From positions 1 through 28,042 of the IMG/VR virus record IMGVR_UViG_3300008267_001031: a stretch of DNA of 28,042 bases; one strand, 5' to 3'. Under the pieces are notes generated by a model. That model searched no databases, was not told where the DNA came from, and was given only the letters and a program-made list of their open reading frames with translations. Source of the stretch: a virus. A program made the position numbers and the translations under genes. This document shows, in pieces, positions 14,538-23,964 of this stretch (position 1 is the stretch's first letter; each line of letters begins with the position of its first letter).

Positions 14538-14968
14538 TGGCAATTGAAGTACAAATAAACCCCTTAGATTTCGAACCCGATGTAGCCATTGGGCTTGACT
14601 TACCATTAGTAGGTTCTAATGGGGCTACCTTTAAGCTAAATTATCTATCGATAGATCAAGCCATTGCAAATGCTAAAAATCTATTACTAACAAACAAAGG
14701 TGAACGCGTGATGCAACCGGAGTTTGGATGCGATTTAAGAAAAGTTGTATTTGATAATATAACTGAGGAGATGGTTAATAAGATCGACCTAACTATCCGT
14801 CAAGCGTTTAGCTTTTGGTTACCGTACGTATTTATTAATGAGCTTATGGTAGAACCAAGTGAGGACAATAACCGAGTAAACATAACACTCTCTATAAGTT
14901 TAGTTGGCAATGAGGTGGATACAAGATCTATCCAGCTTGAGATCATAAACCAAGAACAGAATGGCTAA
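14537..14968 (+). CDS. 25: Baseplate wedge protein, gp25-like
   Basis: This 143-aa protein belongs to the GPW/gp25 family (T4 gp25, P2 gpW), which joins the inner baseplate wedge and starts sheath assembly. Family features are the ILSID-style AIANAKNLLLTNKGER segment at about 44-59, MQPEFGCDLRKVVFDN at about 61-76, and the following helix and strand ending in NITLSISLVG. Length is typical. The start shares one base with the preceding stop, and the 3' end overlaps the gp6 gene by eight bases. It would act together with gp6 in the wedge. Confidence 0.9.
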   Translation: MAIEVQINPLDFEPDVAIGLDLPLVGSNGATFKLNYLSIDQAIANAKNLLLTNKGERVMQPEFGCDLRKVVFDNITEEMVNKIDLTIRQAFSFWLPYVFINELMVEPSEDNNRVNITLSISLVGNEVDTRSIQLEIINQEQNG

Positions 14969-16853
14969 TATATCAAAAACAACATCAAAGGATATTAAGT
15001 ACTTAGGTAGAGATTTTGATTCACTTAAAAGTGGATTGATTGAGTTTGCAAAAGTATACTATCCTAACACATACAACGACTTCAATGAAGCATCACCAGG
15101 AATGATGTTTGTTGAGATGGCTGCATATGTTGGAGATGTATTAAACTACTACATAGACTCTCAGCTTAAAGAGAGTATGCTCTTACACGCTACAGAGAGA
15201 AGGAATGTGCTCGCAATTGCAGGAGCAATGGGTTACAAACCAAAGATCAGTGTTCCAGCTCAGGTTAACTTAGATGTGTACCAACTATTCCCTGCTTCAG
15301 GAAGTTTGGACGCAGTAGCTCCAGATCCTAGATACGCACTAAAGATTCCATCCGGAATGAGAGGACGCAGTAGTGCTGGTGGTGTAGAGTTCATTGTACA
15401 AGAAGCTATTGACTTTTCTATCGACAACCTTTACTCTCCAACAGAGTACTCTGTATATACGGTAGACGCAAACAATCTTCCCAACTACTACCTAGCAAAG
15501 AAGAACGTCAAGGCAATCTCAGCACAACCACAAACTACAGACATAGTCGTTACTGGTACTAAGAAGTTCTTTAAGTTTCAAATTGAAAATCCAAACCTCA
15601 TCGCAATCGATAGTATTGTAGATTCGGATGGACACACTTGGTATGAGGTTCCATATCTAGCACAGGATACTATTTTTGAAAAGGTAACAAACACCTCATA
15701 CAACGATCCAGACGCTGCAGTGTACAGTGAAGAAACACCATACTTATTAAAGCTTAAAAAAGTACCACGTCGATTCATTTCAAGAGTCACTGAGACTGGA
15801 TTAGAGGTTCAGTTTGGATCCGGTGTGAGTTCGTCACCTGACGAAGAATTACTAGCGACTCCAGAAAATATAGGCCTAACCTTGCCAACTGGAAAGGATG
15901 ATATAGATGCATCAATAGATCCACAATCACCGATATTTACACAAGCGTATGGTATAGCTCCATCAAACACAACACTTACAGTAACCTATCTAGTTGGTGG
16001 AGGAGTTGCATCTAACGTACCTAGCAACACTATAACCGAGGTTGTAGCTATAAATGCAAATACAAGCAACTTCCCTCAAACAACTGGAGCACTTAACGCA
16101 AACATACTAAACTCAGTAGCAATAAATAATCCAATTGCAGCAGCTGGTGGTCGTAGTCAAGAAACTTTAGATGAGATTCGTGAAAACACTTTAGCCCAGT
16201 TTGCATCGCAGAATCGAGCAATCACTCGGGAAGATTATATTGTCAGATCCTATGCAATGCCAAACATATATGGTAGCGTTGCTAAGGTGTTTATTACACC
16301 AGATGAGCAATCAAACGTAGGCTCCTCAGAAGTGAACGATACAGTTGCAAATCCACTTGCAATGAATATGTATGTGCTGGGTTATAACAACAACAAACAA
16401 TGCGCAGTAGCAAATCGAGCAATAAAGGAAAACCTTAAAACGTACCTATCTCAATATAAAATGTTGACAGATAGTATCAATATTAGAGATGCATATATTG
16501 TTAATATAGGTGTTGATTTTGATATTATTCCAATCCCTAACTATAATGCAAACGAAGTATTACTAGGTTGTATAACTGCTTTGAAAGAGTTTTTCGCAAT
16601 AGATAATTGGCAAATAAACCAACCAATAATTTACGGAGACATATATAACCTATTGCTTAGAGTTAATGGAGTGCAAACTGTAACTGCAGTTCGTATCAAA
16701 AATCTCAACGATGAACTACTCAACTATAGTAATGTAGTATACAACATAAATGAGGCAACACGAAACGGAATTATATATCCAAGCCTTGACCCAGCCGTAT
16801 TTGAGGTAAAGTTTCCAGATAACGATATTAAAGGACGCATAGCAACATTCTAA
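14961..16853 (+). CDS. 6: Baseplate wedge protein, gp6/gpJ-like
   Basis: This 630-aa protein resembles T4 gp6 and the baseplate J family, the ring-forming wedge subunit that triggers sheath contraction. The N-terminus has the typical YLGRDFDSLKSGLIEFAKVY, then DFNEASPGMMFVEMAAYVGD and DSQLKESMLLHATERRNVL (about 45-80). The central part contains AAAGGRSQETLDEIRENTLA and QNRAITREDYIVRSY (about 393-434), the conserved J-domain region. Length is close to T4 gp6 (660 aa). It follows gp25 with an eight-base overlap, the same order seen across contractile-tail systems. The next gene starts after one base. Confidence 0.9.
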   Translation: MANISKTTSKDIKYLGRDFDSLKSGLIEFAKVYYPNTYNDFNEASPGMMFVEMAAYVGDVLNYYIDSQLKESMLLHATERRNVLAIAGAMGYKPKISVPAQVNLDVYQLFPASGSLDAVAPDPRYALKIPSGMRGRSSAGGVEFIVQEAIDFSIDNLYSPTEYSVYTVDANNLPNYYLAKKNVKAISAQPQTTDIVVTGTKKFFKFQIENPNLIAIDSIVDSDGHTWYEVPYLAQDTIFEKVTNTSYNDPDAAVYSEETPYLLKLKKVPRRFISRVTETGLEVQFGSGVSSSPDEELLATPENIGLTLPTGKDDIDASIDPQSPIFTQAYGIAPSNTTLTVTYLVGGGVASNVPSNTITEVVAINANTSNFPQTTGALNANILNSVAINNPIAAAGGRSQETLDEIRENTLAQFASQNRAITREDYIVRSYAMPNIYGSVAKVFITPDEQSNVGSSEVNDTVANPLAMNMYVLGYNNNKQCAVANRAIKENLKTYLSQYKMLTDSINIRDAYIVNIGVDFDIIPIPNYNANEVLLGCITALKEFFAIDNWQINQPIIYGDIYNLLLRVNGVQTVTAVRIKNLNDELLNYSNVVYNINEATRNGIIYPSLDPAVFEVKFPDNDIKGRIATF

Positions 16854-16854
16854 G

Positions 16855-17949
16855 ATGATACTAAGATTCTACCCAAAAAAGGACGCAACCATGTACGAAA
16901 AGTATCCCGAAAGGAATACAGGACTAGATGCTGTTCTAGATATTGCTAAAGTAATTGAAGGCACTGGAAGCTTCAACTCCCGCGTGTTAATTGACTTTGA
17001 CTACACAGCAATATCCGCTAGCATTGTGGATATGGGACTTAATCCAAATACATTTAAGTGGAATCTTAAATTGTATGGAACCGAAGAGCAAGAAGTACCT
17101 TTAGAGTACATACTATACTGCTTTCCCGTAGCTCAGAGTTGGAGTATGGGAATTGGTCGATACGGTAATCTTCCACAAACAACAGAAGGAGTAAGTTGGT
17201 ACTATCGAGACGGAAAGATATCTCCAGTAACAGCGTGGACAACATCATCCTTTGCAGCACTAACCACCGCATCCTATCAAGTAACACCTGGAGGAGGTAC
17301 TTGGTACACATCATCCTTTGCTACCCAATCTTTTAGCTACAAAGCAGCGGACATAGACATGGACGTTACTTCGATAATGAATCAGGTACAATCTGGATCA
17401 ATTTCTTTTAATGGTTTCCTATTAAAGAAAGCACAAGCAGACGAAACCTCATTACTAACCTTTAAGAGTATAAAATTCTTTAGTAAGGATACAAACACAA
17501 TATACTCACCAGTACTAGAAGCTAAGTACGATGAGAGCGTATACAATACGACCTTATCACCTATAAACCAGGAAGCTGAATATAACATTGTAGCGATAGA
17601 CTTGCAACCAGAATACAAAGAGTCATCAACTCCTAGAATAAGATTTTCTGCAAGACCACGATATGTTGTTCCAACATTCTCAACATCATCTGCCTACTTA
17701 GATAGATACAGACTACCATCTGGATCCCAGTATGCAATATATAGTGCGCACACAGATGATGCTGTTATTGGATTTAGCAATTACACCAAACTTAGTGCAG
17801 ACGCTACTAGCAACTACTTCAACATACCACTAGAAAGTTTTCAACCAGAGCGATTCTATAAAGTGGTATTGAAAATACCAAACTCAGGATCCTATGGATC
17901 TACTATATATGATAACAATTGGGTATTTAAGGTTTCAAGAAATCAATGA
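16855..17949 (+). CDS. Baseplate-associated structural protein (364 aa)
   Basis: A soluble beta-rich protein beginning MILRFYPKKDATMYEKYPE with NTGLDAVLDI next, a pattern reminiscent of DNRLRE-type carbohydrate-binding repeats and of virion proteins following gp6 in related phages. The middle (about 118-165) is Ser/Thr/Tyr-rich. The C-terminus ends with YDNNWVFKVSRNQ. No enzyme motif is seen. Its position after gp6 suggests a wedge-associated or decorating role. Start is one base after the gp6 stop. Its TGA overlaps the next ATG. Confidence 0.55.
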   Translation: MILRFYPKKDATMYEKYPERNTGLDAVLDIAKVIEGTGSFNSRVLIDFDYTAISASIVDMGLNPNTFKWNLKLYGTEEQEVPLEYILYCFPVAQSWSMGIGRYGNLPQTTEGVSWYYRDGKISPVTAWTTSSFAALTTASYQVTPGGGTWYTSSFATQSFSYKAADIDMDVTSIMNQVQSGSISFNGFLLKKAQADETSLLTFKSIKFFSKDTNTIYSPVLEAKYDESVYNTTLSPINQEAEYNIVAIDLQPEYKESSTPRIRFSARPRYVVPTFSTSSAYLDRYRLPSGSQYAIYSAHTDDAVIGFSNYTKLSADATSNYFNIPLESFQPERFYKVVLKIPNSGSYGSTIYDNNWVFKVSRNQ

Positions 17950-20900
17950 GAAATATAGATGGTACATTAAATGGCGACTTGAATGATAATATTTCTGCAA
18001 CTAGAACAGGGAGTATTACCATCGTGCCAACTAGTAGTATAGACGAAAATCTTACTACATACGATCTGTTGCCAGTTATTATAAACGAGCCACCTATCAT
18101 TACTAAACCCATTGCCGAAGCATCTCGTCCTAAGATTAGATCATCAGCAACTGCAGATGCAACTGGTAAGTTTTTGTATCACTTTCCAGACGGAACAATT
18201 AAAGTAGCCAAAGGTACGACCTTTGAGTTGAGAATAGAAGCGGTACAGCCAAACACCTTTAACATAGAAAATGGTGTTCCAGTAATAAAGGAAGCAAGTC
18301 AGGACTTATACTATCAGTGGAGGCAGGACGAAGCAATTGTAAGGACCTACTCCCAGGTGCCAGGACATCAAACAATAATGTCCGGTAGTGTTATTAGGTT
18401 TGAACGAATCCATCCAAATGATGCAGGAACCTATACAATTGAAATATCAAACGACATAGGTTCGGTAATATCAGAGCCAGTAACAATCGAAGTATACAAT
18501 CTCGATCTTGATTCTTACTTTTACAGAAACCTTGTTACTAATGGAAGTGCTACTGACGGAACCGATGGTTGGGAGGGAGATACCTCAGAATTTGTTGCAA
18601 GGAGCTTTTCAAAAAAGCCAACAGTAGACTTGCGAACACCATATAGAGTTGATTTATTTGGATACAACATCGACACAATGCACCCACGACCTTACCAGTT
18701 AGAGCAAAGCGTTGTAAAGGGTATTAATTACGAAAGACAATTTCTTGGAACAGGAAGAGGTGGTTATTTTTCGAGAGACGTCTACAAATTTGAAAAAGCT
18801 GGTGGGAAGTTTTATGTAAAGACTTATCAAGATATTGACGTATCTGAGATTCAAGATTTTATAAAAGGAAGTGTATACGGTATTGATGGTGTTCGAGCTG
18901 TTTTTGGATGCTATATCGGTAACGCTGTAAGTTCCTATGTGCCTACAAAGGAGGCATTGCTTCTTGAAACTAAAACAAACCCAATAAATTATTTTTTAGG
19001 AGCACCACGTATTAGTTTAGAAAACTTCCTTATGGCAGGCCCAGGTTTTGTTGTGGATAGAGTGTATGTAACTCTTGAAGAATACGACAACGAGACTCGA
19101 TTGGTGAGTAGAATTCTAAACGACAAAGGTCAAACACAAAGACAAGCAAACACAATAACATTACAAGATCCATGGACTAAAAGGCTATCCAATAATTACG
19201 GAAAGCAGTATTACCCTGTGGACATATATAGATTAGGAAGTGGCGACCTACCAATTATACCAGGACCTTTATCTGCACCAGATTTACCCTTATCACCATT
19301 TCAACCGCAAATAGGTCCAAATGGATTATTACAACAAGTACCCGACATTCCCCCACCTTCACCAACCTTTGTGCAATTAACATCACAAGGAAACGGGTAT
19401 GATGCTGTATTATTTACAGCGGATGAGTTATATCCAGATCCCAACAAACGCCCAACACATGGTCAATACTTGGAATTTAATCGAGTAGTATTGGAACGAT
19501 TGAATCCAAAAACTACTAAAATAAGAATTGGAATACACTTTTATACGGACGATCTTCGTCTATTTGATATTCAAGATTACGAAAACACAGGCTCAGATCG
19601 AATTTGGGAAACAGTAAGTTGGGAAAAGAATTACAAAAAAGGAACATTCAAGCAAGAAGGATCTAACAGTGAAGTTGGGTTTATTAGATCGACAATAGCA
19701 AGTGTAGAAAAGTATAAAGATCGACCACTCGTAGAGCAAGTACCACTAGCGCCACCACCACGTGTAGCTGTGACAGGACTGGCATTAGCCCTTCTTCCGA
19801 TAGAGAGACAGAACGCTGCAGACACCAAATACTACACCTCAGCAATCTTCAACAAAAACAATCGTCCAGAAGTTAAGCTGCCAAGTGCATTAGATCCAGA
19901 CGCAGTATTTGATCCAAAGGGATTACTAAAGCGCACACTAATGGTGTATTTTGAGCATAACTCAAACCCCAATGTACTTGTGCAGGCAGATGGAAGATTG
20001 ATCACAACAAACAAGACTTCCATGAGATTCAAGGTTGAGTTATCTGGACTACCTCCAGACCAACCAACACCATCTCCGACAACCCTCTTTGCAACACCAA
20101 ACTCAATATTCCCTTTTAGTGAAGGAGCAAAAGTGTCCGCATATGGAGTGGGATTAGTAGACTATCCTGCAACAACAACTATTATAAACAACTCATTAGA
20201 CAATTATACAGATCTTGTTTATAAGCTTCCTAGTGGAAGTCAAGTAACACCAGCACAATCGGCATCACTACAGACAGCAGCTGAAAGGATATCAGGACCG
20301 GTTATAACTCAGGTAACAGAGTTTGTACCACCAATAAGTAAGTCACGTACTAAAGTTGGTTTATGGAAGAATAGGTTTAGCTACACGCTACACTATCTAA
20401 CTCGACCAGCCGGAAATCCACCAATTCCTCCTTTTATAGGAAACGTATTATTTGAACAGTATACTAATAGGTTCAATCTTGTTGTTGACTATTCTCAAGA
20501 TAAACCAGTAAAATTATTTGCTGATCAATCAAAAGGTTTTGAGGAGGTATTTGAAGTAACTGATTACGGAATTGACGAGTATGGTAGCTTCTATTTTAGC
20601 ATTCCAAGTAGGATGGCAACAACATCAGCATTTAGAGGAGGACTTGGAATACCAGAGGTTGAATACTCCGGACCATTTGTTGGAGAGCAGGCCCTACTGG
20701 CAATTAGTAGTAGCTTGCCGAGCAGTAGTGTGCTAGCATCAGCAAGCTTTGATGTACGCTTGCAACGCAACCTGAGCAGCATGTTTGAAGGATATGTCTC
20801 TGCTAGTGGAATAGTACCACCAGCAGCAGGAGAAATATCGACAGATTACTCAGCAGTATTGGCAAAACGACCTATGTTTGAAAAAGACATAACTGAATAT

Positions 20901-21152
20901 GTATTTGCAGCTAGTGGAAGCTTAAGCCTTCTGCAACTAAAAGCAAAGTGGAGTGTTGACGTTATTACAGCAAACATACAGACAAGCAAGAAGATTCCTA
21001 ATCCCGATTGGACAGTAAGCTTATACGCAGTAAGTGTAGCGCCACAAATAGGAACTAACTTTAATGGAACACCAGTTGCAGGTAGAGGGCTTGATGGTGC
21101 TAGCTATACAGTAACGTATGCGCGAATAAGTGATGAACAAACTCAGATATGA
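17946..21152 (+). CDS. Large tail/baseplate protein with N-terminal Ig-like domain, copy 1
   Basis: At 1068 aa this is one of two adjacent proteins with the same N-terminal plan. After a Pro/Ile-rich leader, residues about 85-180 form an Ig-like domain: YYQWRQDEA gives the core Trp near 124, and NDAGTYTIEISNDIGSV near 158-172 gives the DxGxYxxxxxN motif. Then SYFYRNLVTNGSATDGTDGW (about 190-209) starts a segment that resembles carbohydrate-binding domains and recurs in the next protein. Pro-rich stretches lie near 440-475 and 725-740. The C-terminus is beta-rich. There is no signal peptide. Such Ig domains on phage virions often bind cell-surface glycans weakly. The start is an ATGA overlap with the upstream gene. 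The precise virion location is unknown. Confidence 0.6.
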   Translation: MRNIDGTLNGDLNDNISATRTGSITIVPTSSIDENLTTYDLLPVIINEPPIITKPIAEASRPKIRSSATADATGKFLYHFPDGTIKVAKGTTFELRIEAVQPNTFNIENGVPVIKEASQDLYYQWRQDEAIVRTYSQVPGHQTIMSGSVIRFERIHPNDAGTYTIEISNDIGSVISEPVTIEVYNLDLDSYFYRNLVTNGSATDGTDGWEGDTSEFVARSFSKKPTVDLRTPYRVDLFGYNIDTMHPRPYQLEQSVVKGINYERQFLGTGRGGYFSRDVYKFEKAGGKFYVKTYQDIDVSEIQDFIKGSVYGIDGVRAVFGCYIGNAVSSYVPTKEALLLETKTNPINYFLGAPRISLENFLMAGPGFVVDRVYVTLEEYDNETRLVSRILNDKGQTQRQANTITLQDPWTKRLSNNYGKQYYPVDIYRLGSGDLPIIPGPLSAPDLPLSPFQPQIGPNGLLQQVPDIPPPSPTFVQLTSQGNGYDAVLFTADELYPDPNKRPTHGQYLEFNRVVLERLNPKTTKIRIGIHFYTDDLRLFDIQDYENTGSDRIWETVSWEKNYKKGTFKQEGSNSEVGFIRSTIASVEKYKDRPLVEQVPLAPPPRVAVTGLALALLPIERQNAADTKYYTSAIFNKNNRPEVKLPSALDPDAVFDPKGLLKRTLMVYFEHNSNPNVLVQADGRLITTNKTSMRFKVELSGLPPDQPTPSPTTLFATPNSIFPFSEGAKVSAYGVGLVDYPATTTIINNSLDNYTDLVYKLPSGSQVTPAQSASLQTAAERISGPVITQVTEFVPPISKSRTKVGLWKNRFSYTLHYLTRPAGNPPIPPFIGNVLFEQYTNRFNLVVDYSQDKPVKLFADQSKGFEEVFEVTDYGIDEYGSFYFSIPSRMATTSAFRGGLGIPEVEYSGPFVGEQALLAISSSLPSSSVLASASFDVRLQRNLSSMFEGYVSASGIVPPAAGEISTDYSAVLAKRPMFEKDITEYVFAASGSLSLLQLKAKWSVDVITANIQTSKKIPNPDWTVSLYAVSVAPQIGTNFNGTPVAGRGLDGASYTVTYARISDEQTQI

Positions 21153-23932
21153 AAAAGATAACAGCAAAACTGTCACCACCACTCGAAGATCAAGCTTTAA
21201 GAGCAGGGGACTTTTTCTTAATGCCGGAGGCACCCGTACCACCAGCAATTGTATCTGACTTAGATAAAAACGTAAGACAAAAAACCTGGATTGGTGAGTA
21301 CATTAACGGAGAACCTAGCTACTCAGAAATCGAACCTATATTCGGTAGATTTACAGTACTAGCAGGAACAGCTATTGAATTATTTGTAATAGCTGAAGAT
21401 CCATCGCTAGTTGATCCTGATTTACGAGGAGATGATAGTAGACTTCGCTACGCTTGGAAACGTAATGGAGCTTCAATTGTAGAAGTTAACTCACTTAACA
21501 ACGGAAAGGGTATTTCTGGGATGGCCCTATTCCCTGAGGAGGTTAATGAGAATGTTAGTGGAATATACACTTGTGAAGTGTCTAATGCATACGGAACAAC
21601 AACATCTACAGAAATTGAATTAGTAGTTGTTGATCCAAAAAACCATCCAAAATTATTTAAGAATCTCCTTAAAAACGGATCATCAACGGTTGAGTGGAAT
21701 GTCAGCGAAGATATTATTACTAGAAATTTTATTGACAGTATTCCGGTAACTTATAACTTTGGAAGTCTTCCAAACTCATGTTATTGGGATTTTGGCTTTT
21801 CTAAAGTACAACCAGGAACTCCAGAAGACTTTCGCTTTTCTCAAGCGGGACATAGTGGCTTATTATTCAACATTATAAACACATGGAAAGGTAAAGATCC
21901 AAACTGGTATGATTTGAACAAAAACACAACTCATAATGAAGTGTTGCCTGATTGGATGTCGTGGATGAGTAGATCGCTACCAGCTCAAATTGTACCAAAC
22001 GAAGATATCGAGACTGGAAAGTTTGCTGCTTTCTTTCCTGGATTAAAGTGGTTAGATTTATATAATAGAAATCTTAATCCAAACTTGATCGGAATTACAA
22101 ATGAGGTAGAAAGTCAGATGCTGACTTACATTACTCGGGATAAGTTAAAATTCAAAAAGGATGGAGGAAACGAAACCTCAGTAGCATCTCAAACTATCGA
22201 CTTATCGGATGTTGATGCAGTAGTTGATGGAAAGGTTTTAGGACTCAGCAAATTGCAAGCACAGTTTTTTGCATACGTAGGAGCTGGCATAACTGGATAT
22301 CAAATTAAAGCTACTACGGAGAATGGAAAGGAGCTGTTTAACTGGTTTGTTAACACTAGTTATGAAGTTTCTAGCAGACTGCAGAATAGTAAGGATAATC
22401 GTATTGAATTACTAAAAGATACGGTTATCGAGATAATACCACTAGTGCAGGATATTACAACTGTATCTCTCATAATGAAAAACGCAAATAACAACGAAAT
22501 AGAAAGACACGATCTTTCTGGACCAGATGCTATTGATGTGTTTGCTGTTAAAGAGAAGTCGTTTTTACCAATTACGTGGTATCCTATTTTTGATATGTTT
22601 ATCACCAACAACAACACTATTAAGATATACGGACAAAAGTACTCTGATACAAATGCACTACTAAACCTAATGTCACCAAACCCAGCCATTCCTAGTGAAC
22701 GGCTAGTAGGTTACAACTACACACTCAAACTCAACAATTTTACCGGTGGTGCCAATAAGCGTAGAATATTCAAAAACGTATTTAATGACTACGGGTATTC
22801 CGACGACTTTGCTGAGCAGATTATAGGGGGTAATGGATCGTGGACGATTGATAATTGGTTTAATGGATTAACTGATGCTGCACGAAGGCTCACTATACCA
22901 CTAACAACTGCCGATTTGGGTGGTGAGCCTTTTGAAAACATAGATGTTGAGGAGTTCAAACAGTATCAGCGAAGAAAAGCATATCGCAATATGAAAATTG
23001 CACTTGAAAGCGTTGACGGCGAAATTAAAGTAACACTTGCAAGCACACCAATATACGAAACAATTCGCGTAGACAACGATAAAGCCCGAATATTTGCAGT
23101 TGATGTAGAGGGTATGGATAGAAACGCAGCTTTCTTCATAAAGAAGGTTCCATTCAAAGAAGGAGGAAGGTATTTTCCAAAACCTGCACCACAAAGCTAT
23201 GGATCGCCAACAAATTCTGAAATAGATAATAAGAGAACTTACAAGGCACTAGAAGACTTTGGAGCCGCAGCAATGTTTGGAGTTGGCGCAACTGTAGAGG
23301 TACCTAAGAATACAAGATCAGTAGAGGTATTGGTAACCTTTACCCACACATCAGATGCAATAGAAGACTCTCAACCAGAGTCTAAGGGATGGACTAAGTC
23401 CGAGATATATCGTAATGATTTTTCAACAGCAGCTGCCGACTCAAACAATAGACCAGCTTTGGAGTATGGTTATCCTAGGTGTGGAATGACCCTAGCAAAG
23501 TTTCAACTAATGCCTCTTGGAGCGGGAGCTAGTGACCAATACGTTAGCTATTATCTACCACCAGCAGATTTTACAGTACTGGGTTTAAGAAAAAGACGAC
23601 TATTTGAGAACGTCAACGATACATCTCAACCAGGCACATTTGTGTACGATTATCAAATGCCTAAGTCAATACCACAAATGCCAGGAATCGACATATACAC
23701 TCTTAATAGGGTTACTGAAGATTACTCTCGTGGAGTGCGTCAGGCATCAAGAGATCTTCCACAACCACCACCTCAAGAAGAAATCAACCAATTTGAAAAA
23801 GGTGTTGTCGGTACTGAAGATGCCAGTGGAGACCGTATTGAGAACATTGAAGGAGTCATTCCAGTGGATGATCAAATAGATGACGTACAAATTCCAGAAG
23901 ATACACAAGGCGCAACAGAAACACAGCCATAA
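21149..23932 (+). CDS. Large tail/baseplate protein with N-terminal Ig-like domain, copy 2
   Basis: This 927-aa protein shares its neighbour's layout. Residues about 35-160 hold an Ig-like domain (LRYAWKRNGASI near 96-107, SGIYTCEVSNAYGTT at about 137-151). Next comes KLFKNLLKNGSSTVEWN at about 168-184, matching YFYRNLVTNGSATDGTDGW in the previous protein. The remaining sequence diverges strongly, with long beta-rich segments and an acidic Pro/Gln-rich tail (PQPPPQEEINQFEKG and after). Adjacent position and shared plan suggest tandem duplication followed by divergence. The start forms an ATGA overlap with copy 1, and its stop is followed by a 32-base gap with a promoter-like element. Probably a baseplate-periphery or fibre-anchoring protein; this is inference. 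Confidence 0.6.
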   Translation: MKKITAKLSPPLEDQALRAGDFFLMPEAPVPPAIVSDLDKNVRQKTWIGEYINGEPSYSEIEPIFGRFTVLAGTAIELFVIAEDPSLVDPDLRGDDSRLRYAWKRNGASIVEVNSLNNGKGISGMALFPEEVNENVSGIYTCEVSNAYGTTTSTEIELVVVDPKNHPKLFKNLLKNGSSTVEWNVSEDIITRNFIDSIPVTYNFGSLPNSCYWDFGFSKVQPGTPEDFRFSQAGHSGLLFNIINTWKGKDPNWYDLNKNTTHNEVLPDWMSWMSRSLPAQIVPNEDIETGKFAAFFPGLKWLDLYNRNLNPNLIGITNEVESQMLTYITRDKLKFKKDGGNETSVASQTIDLSDVDAVVDGKVLGLSKLQAQFFAYVGAGITGYQIKATTENGKELFNWFVNTSYEVSSRLQNSKDNRIELLKDTVIEIIPLVQDITTVSLIMKNANNNEIERHDLSGPDAIDVFAVKEKSFLPITWYPIFDMFITNNNTIKIYGQKYSDTNALLNLMSPNPAIPSERLVGYNYTLKLNNFTGGANKRRIFKNVFNDYGYSDDFAEQIIGGNGSWTIDNWFNGLTDAARRLTIPLTTADLGGEPFENIDVEEFKQYQRRKAYRNMKIALESVDGEIKVTLASTPIYETIRVDNDKARIFAVDVEGMDRNAAFFIKKVPFKEGGRYFPKPAPQSYGSPTNSEIDNKRTYKALEDFGAAAMFGVGATVEVPKNTRSVEVLVTFTHTSDAIEDSQPESKGWTKSEIYRNDFSTAAADSNNRPALEYGYPRCGMTLAKFQLMPLGAGASDQYVSYYLPPADFTVLGLRKRRLFENVNDTSQPGTFVYDYQMPKSIPQMPGIDIYTLNRVTEDYSRGVRQASRDLPQPPPQEEINQFEKGVVGTEDASGDRIENIEGVIPVDDQIDDVQIPEDTQGATETQP

Positions 23933-23946
23933 CTTGTGTAGGAACA

Positions 23947-23961
23947 TATTTATATTAAAAA
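23947..23961 (+). promoter_or_regulatory. Late-promoter-like element before the GTG-started gene
   Basis: TATTTATATTAAAAA begins 18 bases before the GTG at 23965, exactly the spacing seen for the copy at 81 and the ATG at 99. It is identical over 15 bases to the copy at 14143. The match in spacing supports GTG 23965 as the start codon. Confidence 0.5.
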
Positions 23962-23964
23962 TAC

